Positions 22,907 through 34,600 of a stretch of DNA of 64,000 nt are shown here, piece after piece. Source of the stretch: Turritopsis dohrnii. Its lineage: Eukaryota > Cnidaria > Hydrozoa > Anthoathecata > Oceaniidae. The stretch lies in assembly GCA_027922465.2 (NCBI GenBank), contig BQMF02000038.1, forward strand, positions 248,001 to 312,000, given 5' to 3'. Under the pieces are notes generated by a model. It was not told the origin of the DNA. It did not search any database and worked only from the letters and a program-made list of their open reading frames with translations. The position numbers were made by a program, and so were the translations under genes. Position 1 is the stretch's first letter. Each line of letters begins with the position of its first letter.

Positions 22907-25900
22907 TTATACAGGCCAGCCATAATTTTCACCGATTAGATCAAGAAACAATTTATTGTATGGCCTGTAAAATTCAGTTAACGATTTCAAACAACTTTCA
23001 GGTACTGCAGGGTGTTCCCGCCCCTTCCTTTTACCTAAGCATTCGCCATCATGAAAGCAATAAAAGCCTTTGGTCTTGTTGAATACAAAGGATGTTTCAT
23101 CTATCAGTATAGGAAGATTAAGGAAACTCTGAACAGACCTAAGTACGGAACCGGGGCTCTCTATCAATTGGTCGCCATTCAAAACCAGTATTTGCTTCAT
23201 GGGAAAGAAACACAACCACGGTCTAAGCAGTCTGTAGTAAAGACCAATATGCACGATTGGGTCTTCCACGTTTATAGCACCTGATTCAGATTGGATAATC
23301 TTGCAGAAATCTCTACTTTCACCACGGTTGGCAATTGTATGCGTATAATCGGAAACAGAACGGATAACTGGTTCACGAGTAATTAGTATTACCTTGAGAT
23401 CTTTATTAAATGAATGAACACGTTCTGACATATACGTGTACCTGATATAACTAGGACTTCTTTCTATAGTAATTTGGTTTTCATATGACTTTGGCATTTG
23501 CTGGAGGTACCATTTTAGTCCCTTTTTGTAGTTCTTACCAAAATAATGGAGTTCATTGGGTGCAGCACTGATCATCGGGTGTTTGTCCAAAAACTTTATT
23601 AACGCTGATGTCCCACATTTCTTTGCGCCAATTATTAAAGCTTGAGGCAATCGTTTCTTGTAGGTACCTTTGGGCTTAAATGTAAAGTTTGATGGGTTGA
23701 TATTGGAAATATTTTGTTTGTAAAAGTCAAAATCCATTTTATTTATTTTATCGATATTGTTGTATTTGTTGTTGCATACAAATATCTCTAACTTCCGCTC
23801 TTCTTTAAATAATGTTTGTATTGATGTGTCTGAAATAAAAAAATACAAAATAATATGACCTAACGATTGTTGAAAAGAATATAAGAAGCAAACATATAAA
23901 TATGACAAAACTCTGTGGATAATTGTTGTTAAGCGTAATTTTATTTCCACGCGTATATGTGTTGGAAATTCTATCTATCTATTTATCCCTCTGTCTGTCT
24001 CTGTAGCAGTTTTTCGCCGTTTTCGGACCATGAGTTCGTACTTCTGATTGTCTGTTTATTCGGAATGGTTAATGACAGACCGAAAACTTTGTGTTAATTA
24101 TATATTTCCCCATAAGGCGAAATATATGTTAAAACCGGCATTTTTCTTCTTCATCTTCTTCTTCTTTGTTCACTTTTATAGCCGTGGCTCAGTATTAAAC
24201 TTTGGCCTAGCCAAGATAGATAACAATAGAGGCTAGTCTTCAGTGAAGTAGTGCGCCATTTTTTCCAGTCAGTGCAGTTGGAAAGTGGAAGATTTTTGCT
24301 TTGCCTCCCAGCTTTTAAGATGATTCAAAAGATTCAAATGTTTAATGATGGAAATACAAACGTTTTAATTCAACGTTTTTCTAAATGTTTTGTTAAAATT
24401 TTTGAATGAAATCAAATAAAAGAAAAAAAAGCGAGATATCAATATGTCACGGACGTTTTGTGTTTATTGATAACAATGTGAGTGTTACGAAGTAATTAAA
24501 TGCTTGGTCTTGGAACAGTAAATCATTGAATCTGTGATTTCAATGCAAAGTTGAAAGCTCATTATTAAAGGCCAAGCTGAAGATTTATTGTTATTTCACA
24601 TCCTGATATAATGTCGCCCAACTGCTGAAAACACATAGTACAAAACACATGTACAAACCATATGAAGGAAACCCTTCCTACGTGTGGTTGAGAACACCGA
24701 AAATTTGTCAAAACAAATTTGTCATAGATTGCTGTCCATTTTTCACGTTCAATTTTTATACAAATTCAAATTTGAATCATTTTAAATCATTTAGTTGTAA
24801 AAGACTGGTAAAAGTTTTGAGACTGATACAATTATAGGAATCTTCAATACACGTATCTTTTTTTTTCAAACGATTTAGGTTCAATTCTAGCTAATATGCT
24901 TCAAGCTCCATAGGAAAATTATGCCATACTTTTGTAATTATTTGATAGACCTATTTTTACATAAGCATTGCCAACAAGGAAGGAAAGAGTTATGTCATTC
25001 AGAATATTTTTCAAAAGCTATTTCCTCTAGAGCCGATGCGGAAATTTTATAAGCCACAACACTTCTAGTTTAATATCACATCACTTCTATCTTCTTATCT
25101 AATTTACTTCATTGGACCTTTGATTAGACATCTGCAGTAATTGTCTTTTTGTGTGTGAAAATTTTCATAAATAGTTTAAATTATGCATTAAGTGGGTGTA
25201 AAAAGCGTAACATAATTTGAAATCTGATTTGGAAAGCACAATGCCCTCCCAAGGGAAAAAATGGCTTGTTGATTAAAAATTTGAATGGTACCTCTCTGGA
25301 ATAAATACTACCAGTAGCACAGGTTTCATAAAAGATGCACATATTGTTCTGAAAACCTTGAAAGCACATAGAGTTAGCAAAGCCAAGTTCTATTGGGAAC
25401 TAGCTTTCTTCAGCAGTATTGGTCAGCTTTTTTCTATATTTTTATAGTACAGTTATCACATGTTTCCATGTCAGTCAAACACGTATTTTAGTTGAAGTAC
25501 TCTATAGGTATATACATTCCATCGCCAAAATTAAATCTCCTCTAAAGGCCATCAAAAGCTCAATCAGAACATTTAAATATTCAGAAGATATTGTGATCAT
25601 CTGAAGAGAAAGTCCATCTGTCATAATATTTATTTTGTTACTCACTAGTTCTAGATGATCAAACAAATAGAACAACCAAATTTCCACTCTTTAGCTGGTT
25701 TGGCGTAAATATTTACAAACACAGTTGAAATATATTGAGAATTGCAAAAGATGTATATGTCTTGGTTAGTTTTGGGAGCCGTGAGAGAAACAGCGCTAAT
25801 TGCTAATTTCAACTTTTGAAAAACATCTTAAAGGTAGCAAGTAACAGGTGGATTATTGCGAAATTCTCACTCCCAATGTGTCACATAATTTTGGCTGGTG

Positions 25901-28900
25901 CTGAAGCAATAGTTAAAAGACAACACAAATTACAAACAACCTATAAAATTCTCCCCTAGCGGAATAATGTTTAGATCAGACACCTCAAATGAAGTTAAAT
26001 CAAAAACAAAAGATACTAGTTAGGAAACCTGTCTATTTGTGTCCTTTGTAAGTTCCAGTACTTTTCTATATCAGAATCTATATATTAATAGCCAATTCTC
26101 CGTTTGTCTGTTTGTTTGTTTGTAAGTCACGCAAAATGGTAGATTAAGTTGTGAGCGAAATTATTTCTTTTTTTGTGTGTGACGTGAGTTTGAAGCAAAT
26201 ACATTGCAACACCAATCGAACGTGACTTTTTTTGGCTGATGAACTAATAGGAATAACGTTTTGTTTTTATCATTATTGTTAGTTTTATATTCCACGTTGA
26301 CTTGGCTTTGAAAACAGTACATCAACTAAATACAAAGAAACTAACTGATTAAACATTTTGGACAAAAAGCGGCAGTGGCAGAACGTGGCAGCATATTTTC
26401 GGTTTGCCACTAACTCTTGCCTGACTGTCTGAGATGGGTGAACTTTTTTTTGAGCAATCAAAATGTTTAAAAACCGATAGGTAAAAAAAGAGTATCATAT
26501 CAAAACAAAATGTTTTTTTTTTTTTTTGCTTTTCTTTTAATAAATTAATTTCTTCTTTTAATTGTTAAGCCTTCTGATCGAACGTTTTTTTATTCTATTT
26601 ATTCATTTAACACGTGCCTTTTTTCTCTCCTCCATGTGAACTTTTTAAGAAGAGAAACCATTTTCCCCCTTTTGATAGCACCCATGTTATTATTATTGTT
26701 AGTTTTATTTTCCAAGGACTACGTTGACTACGTTGGCTTTGAAAACAATACATCAACTAAATACAAAGAAACTAACTGGTTAAACAGTTTGGACAAAAAG
26801 CAGCAGTGGCTGAACGTGGCAGCATGTTTGCCAGTGTATCCTAACGTATCCTTGCCTGACTGTCTGAGACGGGTACACTTTTTTTTCGAGCAATCATAAT
26901 GTTTAAAAACCGATCGGTAAAAAAAGAGTATCATGAAACAAAATATTTTTTTGCTTCTCTTTTAATAATTTAATTTCTTTTTTTAATTGTTATGCGTTCA
27001 GATCGAACGTTTTTTTTCTTTTTTCTAATTGTTATGCGCTTCAGATCGTACGTATTTTTTTATTCACTTTATTCATTTAGCACGTGCCTTTTTTTCTCTC
27101 CTCCCGTGTGATATTTTTAAGAAGAGAAACCATTTCCCCCTTACGTTTGATAGCATCCATGTTAGAGCGCGTAACTTTTGTAAAACAAAAGCTAATAAAA
27201 AGTTGAAGTTTTCTCTCTATACGTTTTGAGTGTATTGTTGCACTGATAAAAGATTGGTTTTACCAGAGGTTGTGACTTCGAATCTGCTTCTGGTTGAACA
27301 CAAGTTGTACGAGCCGTTTATAAGGAAATTTGACGTTTATTGATAGAGTGATACAGAGCAGGTGGACATGGGCGGCGAGCGACGCCGCCTTGGCGGCTAG
27401 TCTATATATTAATAGCCGATTCTCCGTTTGTTTGTTTGTTTGTCCGTAAGTCACGCAAAATGGCAGATTGAGTTGTGAGCGAAATTATTTCTTTTTTTGT
27501 GTGCGATGTGATTTCGAAACAACTACATTGCAACACCAATCGAACGTGACTATTTTTTGCTGGTGAACCAATAGAGATAACGTTTTGTTTTTATTATTAT
27601 TGTTAGTTTTATATTCCACGTTGACTTGGCTTTGAAAACAATACATCCGCTAAATACAAAGAAACTAACTAATTAAACATTTTGGACAAAAAGCAGCAGT
27701 GGCAGAACGTGTCAGCATGTTCGGTTTGCCAGTGTATCCTAACGCTTGCCTGACTGTCTGAGACAGGTGAACTTCTTTCGAGCAATCATAGCTAAAAAAA
27801 GAGTATTATGAAACAAAATAGTTTTTTGCTTTGGTCTTAAAAGTTGTCTTAATTTCTTTTAATTGATTTCTTTTAATCGATTTTAATCTGATCGAACGTT
27901 CTTTATTCACTTCATTCATTTAACACGTGCATTTTTTTCTCCTCCCGTGTGATCTTTTTAAGAGAAACCATTTTTTTCACCTACTTTTGACAGCACCCAT
28001 GTTAGAGCGCGTAAAACAAAAGCTAATAAGTTGAGTTTAATGAGTTTAATGAGTTTTTTTCTCTCTGCGTTGTGAGTGTACTGTTAAACTGATATTTGAT
28101 TGGTTTAAAATCGTAAAGAAAAACCACGTGAAGTTCCCGTTCGGAATGCATTGTGTAAAGCAAGAAAGTCTGCTGACATTTTAAATGCGACCGCGACAAT
28201 GAACGGCTGAGTTAAGAACATGCAAGGAACGTATTTCTCTTCACGTGCAAACGAGCTTTATCAAGCGATAAAGCCAGCAGCAAAGGAAGTCTTATCGCTG
28301 GTTTTAAGTGCAATAACTTGGAGCAGGTGGTGAGACAACGTAAGCTGAACATGGGCGGCGAGCGACGCCGCCTTGGCGGCTAGTCTATATATTAATAGCC
28401 GATTCTCCGTTTGTTTGTTTGTTTGTTTGTCCGTCTGTAACGCAAAATGGTAGATGTGAACTGCGAAAGAAATCAGCGAGTCAGCAATGTAAGATCACAC
28501 ATAAATTATTTCTTTTCTTGTGCGCGACGTCAGTGTGAAACCATTGTATTGAGACCCTAATCGAATGGGACGTTTAGGGAAAATTATCTCGGCAACCAAG
28601 AGGGATAACTGACGTTTTTTGGGGTCCGCGATACAGGCGATAGGATGACGAGAAATTTGGTTCTAATTTTTTTGGGGGTCGGGTATGTGACGTCATCAAA
28701 ATTTTTGATCGACAATATCTCCGTAACGGTTGGTCGTAGCAAAACGTTCCCACACATTTTTTTGATCAGTTTTTCGGGCCCTACAACATGGGCACACTTA
28801 TTATTGCCAATTACTTAATTTTATTTTTCGTGAAATCTGAAGATGACACAAGGCATGCTGAACATGGGCGGCGAACGACGCCGCCTTGGCGGCTAATCTA

Positions 28901-30192
28901 TATATTAATAGCCGATTCTCCGTTTGTCCGTTTGTCTGTTTGTCTGTCACGTAAAATGGTAGATTAAGTTGTAGAGTGATTATTTTATTTTATTTTGTGC
29001 GACGTCAGTGTGAAACCACTGTATTGAAACCCAAATAGAACGTGACGTTTAGGGAAAATTATCTCGGTAACCAATGGGTTTAACTGACGTATTTTGGGGT
29101 CCGCGATGGGGTGACGAAAAAATTGGGTCTAATTTTTAAGGGAACGGGACTGTGACGTCATCAAAATTTTTGATCAACGATATCTCCGTAACGGTTGGTC
29201 GTAACGGAACGACCCCATACATTTTTTTGATCAGCTTTTCGAGCTCTACAGCATAGGTACACCTTCAGTTGCCAATTCCTTAATTTTATTCGTGAAGTGA
29301 ACGCAGGCTGAACATGGGCGGCGAGCGACCCTGCTTTGGCGGCTATATATTAGAAATAACGTTAGAGAAAAGGCAAAGAAGGTTTTCTAACTAGAACAGC
29401 ACACGCCTTCCTGAACATTTACTACAGTGAAGAAACATATTTTCACTAATAGGGCTAAGCAATAGTACTACTAGTATCTAAGATAAACAAGCAACATGAA
29501 CTTTTGAAATGATGCATCACTAGCATACCTGAAGCACAAAAAACTGTTTTGCCGATAGATAATATACATGGTATCAACGGATCTAATTATACTGCAAAAC
29601 AGGTCTGTCACATTGCCTTTTGAATGGCATGTGTGAATTTGAAGTTGTATTTCTTAATTTATTTGGCAACGTTTTTACTTAGATACTTTAATTAAAAAGC
29701 TAAAACGTACACAATTGGGATATGTGGTATTTTTTGATTAATTAATGTTCTAGCTTTTATTAGATATCTTTATTAAACATCTGGGACATCTAAAAACAAC
29801 ATTGCAACACTATAGTGAAAATTAAAACCACTGAAATTAAATGGGATGAAAAAAAATCAAATGAGACCAAATAGTCTCGGGGAATCATCTCGCGTACAAA
29901 CAGCTGGAAACTCAATAATATGAAAAGTCGGGTAAAAACATTGGAAATACGGTCATTTTAATCCCGATAACTACCTTTTTTATGCCAATTGATACATTCT
30001 TCTTTAGTTTTACTACGACACGCAGCACATTGTACAACATTGGTGAAATGAAGTTTAACAGAAAGTAGTTATGAGTAACTCACCTTTTACAGCCTTGATG
30101 AAATACTCATATAAAAGGAATGAATTCCAAATTCCAGTAAAGACAACAGCAATGCTAAAAACTGCAAAAATAAATCTTTTTTTAACAAACAT
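22907..30192 (-). CDS. HS3ST: Heparan sulfate glucosamine 3-O-sulfotransferase (two coding exons)
   Basis: A type II Golgi membrane enzyme that moves sulfate from PAPS to the 3-O position of glucosamine in heparan sulfate. Exon 1 (30192-30084) and exon 2 (23829-22907) join in frame (G+AC gives Asp37) across a GT-AG intron of 6.25 kb, giving 343 residues. Residues 6-27 are one hydrophobic signal-anchor. The sulfotransferase domain starts at RLPQALIIGAKKCGTSAL (96-113, PAPS 5'-phosphosulfate loop), then NELHYF (128-133, holding the family's catalytic Glu), REPVIRSVSDY (188-198, 3'-phosphate binding), FNKTKGFYCF (286-295) and the Cys294/Cys300 pair that forms the family's disulfide. All expected blocks are present and there is no stop, so it looks functional. 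Length fits the short HS3ST class. Reading exon 2 upstream without splicing gives a false 40-residue N-terminus. Confidence 0.93.
24099..24705 (+). repeat. Repeat family R1, copy 2 (left part only)
   Basis: It starts tatatatttccccataaggc and follows copy 1 (11323 on) through the pyrimidine tract, the gaggctagtct block and the atcctgatataatgt block, then diverges near 24705. It lies inside the sulfotransferase intron. The remainder of the intron to 26076 shows no gene. Confidence 0.7.
26077..27400 (+). mobile_element. Helitron H1, first unit of the array
   Basis: Starts TCTATATATTAATAGCCAAT after a host A and ends in a 7-bp-stem GC hairpin (GGCGGCG/CGCCGCC) 11 bases before the terminal CTAG. 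TC at the 5' end, CTAG at the 3' end and the subterminal hairpin are the Helitron hallmarks. It has no Rep/helicase gene. It contains an internal partial duplication (about 26560-26700 resembles 26995-27170). Confidence 0.85.
27401..28383 (+). mobile_element. Helitron H2, second unit of the array
   Basis: Begins TCTATATATTAATAGCCGAT with no base between it and the CTAG of H1, and ends in the same hairpin plus CTAG. Its interior is related to H1, H5, H6 and H7. Confidence 0.85.
28384..28896 (+). mobile_element. Helitron H3, third unit of the array
   Basis: Begins TCTATATATTAATAGCCGAT directly after the CTAG of H2 and ends in the hairpin plus CTAA (allowed by the CTRR rule). Its interior (for example ttagggaaaattatctcgg and ttggggtccgcgat) differs from H1/H2 but matches H4, so it is a second interior type with the same ends. 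Confidence 0.85.
28897..29345 (+). mobile_element. Helitron H4, last unit of the array
   Basis: Begins TCTATATATTAATAGCCGAT directly after the CTAA of H3. The interior matches H3. The terminal hairpin is decayed (right stem changed to ccctgctt), and the end reads ggcggcta before host tatatta, consistent with insertion between host A and T. Confidence 0.8.
29346..30083. other. Rest of the sulfotransferase intron, no gene seen
   Basis: AT-rich intronic sequence between the Helitron array and exon 1, with no supported feature. Confidence 0.5.
30084..30192 (-). CDS. HS3ST: Exon 1 of the 3-O-sulfotransferase (cytosolic tail and membrane anchor)
   Basis: This 36-codon exon starts at the ATG at 30192-30190. 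It encodes a basic start (MFVKKRF) followed by a hydrophobic stretch (IFAVFSIAVVFTGIWNSFL) and ends in a strong donor, GTGAGT. The basic-then-hydrophobic start is what a Golgi type II anchor needs, and the phase (1) matches the acceptor at 23830-23831 (tttatttcag). Confidence 0.85.
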
Positions 30193-30424
30193 TTTGTTGT
30201 CATATGAGTAAATATTCATACTTTACAGAAGTTCATTTCTTTATCTGATTCTTGATACCTATCTTTATTATCTGACAACTGCTTACTGACAATGTATTAG
30301 CTAATCCGTCATTAAAATGCCTATTACTTAGTAATATCATGTCATTGTTTTAATTTTGTTTGTTTTTGTTGACATAATATATGTTCTCCATCGCAGTGTC
30401 ATTAATGGTGTACGCTTTTTTTTT

Positions 30425-30612
<188 letters not shown>

Positions 30613-31941
30613 ATCTATGTACGGCGAAAGTTTTTTAGGACCGCACTTACTCACTTAAACTTCTTTTATTTCTATTTCTTTGTTTCCTTGCTGTTATGGC
30701 CATGGCGAGCGAATGTTTTTGATGGCTGAACTTACTAAATTACAGTTCTTTTATTTCTATTTCTTTTTTTCCTTGTTCACATGGCCATGATATGTTTTCG
30801 TATACTTCGTGAGCTTTAAAGTGGATTTGCCACTACTAACAAAAAAAGGATCTTTCCCTAAAGGAAAAACAAAAAGAAGGGTTTCAGTTACTTCTTTGAT
30901 TCGAATTATCACTGTGAAATTTAAATTAAGTAAAATTTAGTGACGCTTTTGATGTTAGATGTTGGTAATGTGTTCGGAAAAGATCCACTGCAGTAAAGAA
31001 GAAGCTTTAGTAGTAGAAGCAGTTTTCATTTTTAACTTTACTTCAAACCGTTTTGTTTGTTTAATTCGTTTGAGTATTTCATTTATTTTCGTTTTTTTAA
31101 AATTTTTTCGAAGGAGACGTTTTTTTTCTCTATTGGCTTACATTTTTCCAGAGATATGTAAAACATATCTCTGATTTTTCTTATAAAAAATCATCTTTTA
31201 AAAAAAGTCATGGTTACAACTCACAGAAGTATATTTCTTTTGTTTCAATTTGTGATGTATTTATTAATAAAGTTTGGTTTACACCATAAAACCTTTATTT
31301 CTTTGTTTACACTAGCAGATTTTTTTAAAATACAAAATGACAACTTTTCTCAAAACAAGGAGAATACGCAGAAGTACAAAAACACGTAGGGTTATTGAGA
31401 CACGGCTTTATAAATTCCACTCTGCAACCCAATGAACCCTCGAGTGTATTTAGAATGGACGTTATTTATAGGGGCGCTATTCTTAAAAACATTAGCGAAA
31501 TCTTTCGACCTTCCGGTCGTCGTGTTATTTCTTGATTTCATGTTGACATAAATTAAAATAAGTTTTAAAATATCAAAATCAAAAAAGCTAGGTCAATGTG
31601 ATTGCTAATTCAAGTCGACAATTTAAAAATAATTTGGTGAAAAGATTAAGTTAGTAGTTCTCACCATTGTGAATGTCTCCACAATAGACTGAGAACAAGC
31701 AGACCCAAAGTTGGACAAGTTTTACAATACAACAAATAGTTTAATGATTAGTGTAACCATGTGGCATAGTGTATTGATGGCGGTATTTCAAAACCAACTT
31801 GAAATATGCAAATCAAATAGATCTGAACGTAAACCGCTGAAAATCTGCACAAAACTTTGTTAGTTTTTGGTATCTCTTAGGCCGCAGATGCTAATATACT
31901 TACATAGTAATATACCTAATATACCTTTTAAAAATTTTACA
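30613..31941. other. No gene seen
   Basis: AT-rich sequence upstream of the sulfotransferase gene. Short frames such as 30959-31174 have no motif. A small unexplained hairpin-like motif (gaccttccggtc) lies at about 31508. Confidence 0.45.
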
Positions 31942-32160
31942 AGATTCGCAAAAATGCGACTATATATTCCCCCAAAGTTGCAAAAGATTTTATCAATTAT
32001 TGTATGTACATTGATAACCATAAGAAAAATTTATCATTAAGTAATCACAATGTTGTAACTACCATCCTCTTTATACTCAGATAAAACTGTTGCCCATACT
32101 AATCAGAGTGGAATTGATGTCATAAAAAAACTCACTTTAAACTTATTATGAAATGAAGAT
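31942..32160 (-). repeat. Repeat family R1, copy 4 (right-end fragment)
   Basis: On the minus strand it matches the right end of R1 copies 1 and 3 (gaatatatagtcgcattttt and inward) for about 200 bases, then diverges. Confidence 0.65.
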
Positions 32161-33176
32161 TTTCCAAACTTAAAATTTCAAACTGAAATGCTTGGTTGCT
32201 TGGCAACCGTTTGTGATAGGCTTTAGAATTTTAGTTCTGTAAACTACCATTGAATTTAAAATTGCAGTGATAAACAGTTTTTCCAAATATACATAATGGC
32301 GGACTTGGTTGTGATTATTTGGCTTTGCACCATGTGGAACTTCTTTTTGTTGGAAAACCAAAACAGTTCTTCATATAACTAACTTGTTTCATTCATATGG
32401 ACATAATTTTCATATCTCTCTTTCCCGGAAACGCTCTCTTTCTTGAAAAAACCTTTTTCTTTCAAATGTAAACAAAGAAACTTAACGGTTTGATATCCCC
32501 TCTTTGGATGAAGACAGCATATAGAAAGAATCATTTGAAGTAATTGTACATTTTAAGATATCTGCATCAGGAGATGAACAAATCAAGAAGGAAACTTTGC
32601 AAAATGTACCCAATGTATTCGTCATCAAGTATTTATCGACATGCTAAACAGAAGGCTACCTATTCTGTCTAGCAACTCACAACAAATACCACAAAAAAAG
32701 GGAAATCTACCGAGACTAACTAAATGAAATAAGTGTCCTCTTATTCGTCAAATACCCAAGTTTCCAGCTGATGTTAGTTGATTCACTGTAATATAAAAAT
32801 GCAAAATGCCTCTCGCAGCAGATGTACGCAAAGATTTACATCATTCATGATATGAAACTGTCCATTTTGCAGATCTTGTTCTTATCAGAGAACTAAAATA
32901 AGTAATTTCTAACTTGGCAATATCATTGTACACGTTAAACACACGTTACATTTAATGCTCTTAGAAATCTATAGAGAATCTGACCCGTTACACACGTTAC
33001 ACAATTTTGTTTATAAAAAAATATATATTTGTTTTTTTAAAAAAGTTGATGTAACGTGTGTAACATGTTCTAAAAGAGTGTACGTTATTGTAAAGTCATC
33101 CAAAAAACAAGTGTAACGTGTGTGTAACGTGTGTGTAACGTGCGTATTGTCTGTTTCTACTCTCGTTATGTCACAT
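32161..33176. other. No gene; cluster of acacgttaca/tgtaacgtgt motifs
   Basis: No supported gene. Between 32930 and 33145 the 10-mer acacgttaca occurs at least three times on one side of a central AT block, and its reverse complement at least four times on the other side (for example gtgtaacgtgtgtgtaacgt). This gives an inverted, partly tandem arrangement. Confidence 0.6.
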
Positions 33177-33834
33177 CATGGACGTATAAAAAGAGAAGGA
33201 CTCACAACTTATACTTAAGCCTTTCATTTCTATTATTATAATCTATTCTGTCGGCATTTCTTTGATGTAATTCTCGCCTCGCATTTCACTGGATTTTGGT
33301 TCACATGGGCAGGTTTATACGACGCTTTAGGTTTAATGAAATGTGGAAAACCAAAGAATTGAGAGAAAATACGATTTGGAGATACATATGCAATATTTTG
33401 TAGTATCACAAAACGTCTACTTAACCTTTTTTTAAAATGTTGGATTGGAATTAATATAAATTTCTCGGAGTTAGGAAGCATTTTGTGTATATACTTATAT
33501 CCAAAGATTTGGTACTTTGAAAGACGCCTGGGTGATGCCTGAGAATATACAGAAAGAAGTATGTTTTTTCATTCAATTCTGAAAATTTCATGTTTGAGAC
33601 TGTAAGAAGTCATGAGGAATCAGAGTTTAAAACCTGGCTTAAAAAATAATCATAAAATCTTTAAATTCATTTCTTATTGGTTGTTACGATCATGGAAGCC
33701 AATGGAAACATGTATTTTTAACAGCACTTGAGGGAGTTTCAAAACTGCTTTTGTCAAAATTTCAATAAACCGAGGCGAGGTTGTTTGAATAGATTTATAA
33801 AAGTTGTAAGTCCTTCTCTTTTTATACGTCCATG
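33177..33834. mobile_element. MITE with 34-bp TIRs and 7-bp target duplication
   Basis: The ends are inverted repeats over 34 bases with one mismatch: catggacgtataaaaagaga then aggact(c/t)acaactt. The 7-mer GTCACAT lies directly outside both ends (33170-33176 and 33835-33841). An 81-codon minus-strand frame (33236-33481) inside has no recognisable motif. The class is unclear: TIRs do not match a family I know, and a 7-bp duplication is unusual. Confidence 0.8.
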
Positions 33835-34600
33835 GTCACATTTTGTTTTGTTTGAGCCATCCTACACTGACAAGATGTCCTAAGTAGCAAATGTAACTAA
33901 ACACAAGTCCATAACCTAAATAAACAAAACCTTTTTATATAATGTATGTATATACGTATATATACCTAATACATGAGACAATGACTTAAACTGGACTCCA
34001 AGAGATCACGACTGTTTCTCAATGGATGTAAATATAGTCCAGTTTATTTCTGCTGCTTTCTTTGACCCGAATAATCATAACTATATGTTTTTACACACTT
34101 TCTATAGCTTTGGCTATCAATGGTGTGGCGCAGTGACATGCATAACCATTTTAAACTTCTATGGGATTCATCAGCAACTCAAATTTGATAGTATGCTTAT
34201 TTGTTTATCTTTTTAATAAGACTGTATGGAAACCATGACTGACCTTTGTGTGGCCATGTAGATCGGTTTTTTGGCCATGAAATCTTTGTGAAATAGCTAT
34301 GTGTCATTGAAATACAATATATAGAAATCTTTTTAATATTTTGTAGCCAAACCTCTGTTCATTTGTTTTTTTGAATTCAGACAAGCCCCGCAAAATATTT
34401 GGGAAAACACGCTCCCCCCTGATCTCAATGTGGTATGAAGTGCTGCTAGGCGCCCAACTGCTTCTTCTCACCCAAGAAGCATTCTGTTATCTCTCAACAT
34501 AAGCAACACTGAATTTGGGGGCAAGGGGGACCTTGCCTATCAACTTGCAGGAGCATTTTCTCTTCTAAAACCAATATTTTTAGTTTTCCCAATATATTTC
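33835..34600. other. No gene seen
   Basis: AT-rich DNA with no recognisable product. A short frame at 34022-34216 has no motif. Confidence 0.4.

Noticed and set aside
23830..23950. Upstream in-frame extension of the sulfotransferase main exon as its N-terminus
   Set aside because: It reads through an acceptor site (tttatttcag) into intron; the spliced exon at 30084-30192 supplies a proper membrane anchor in the right phase.
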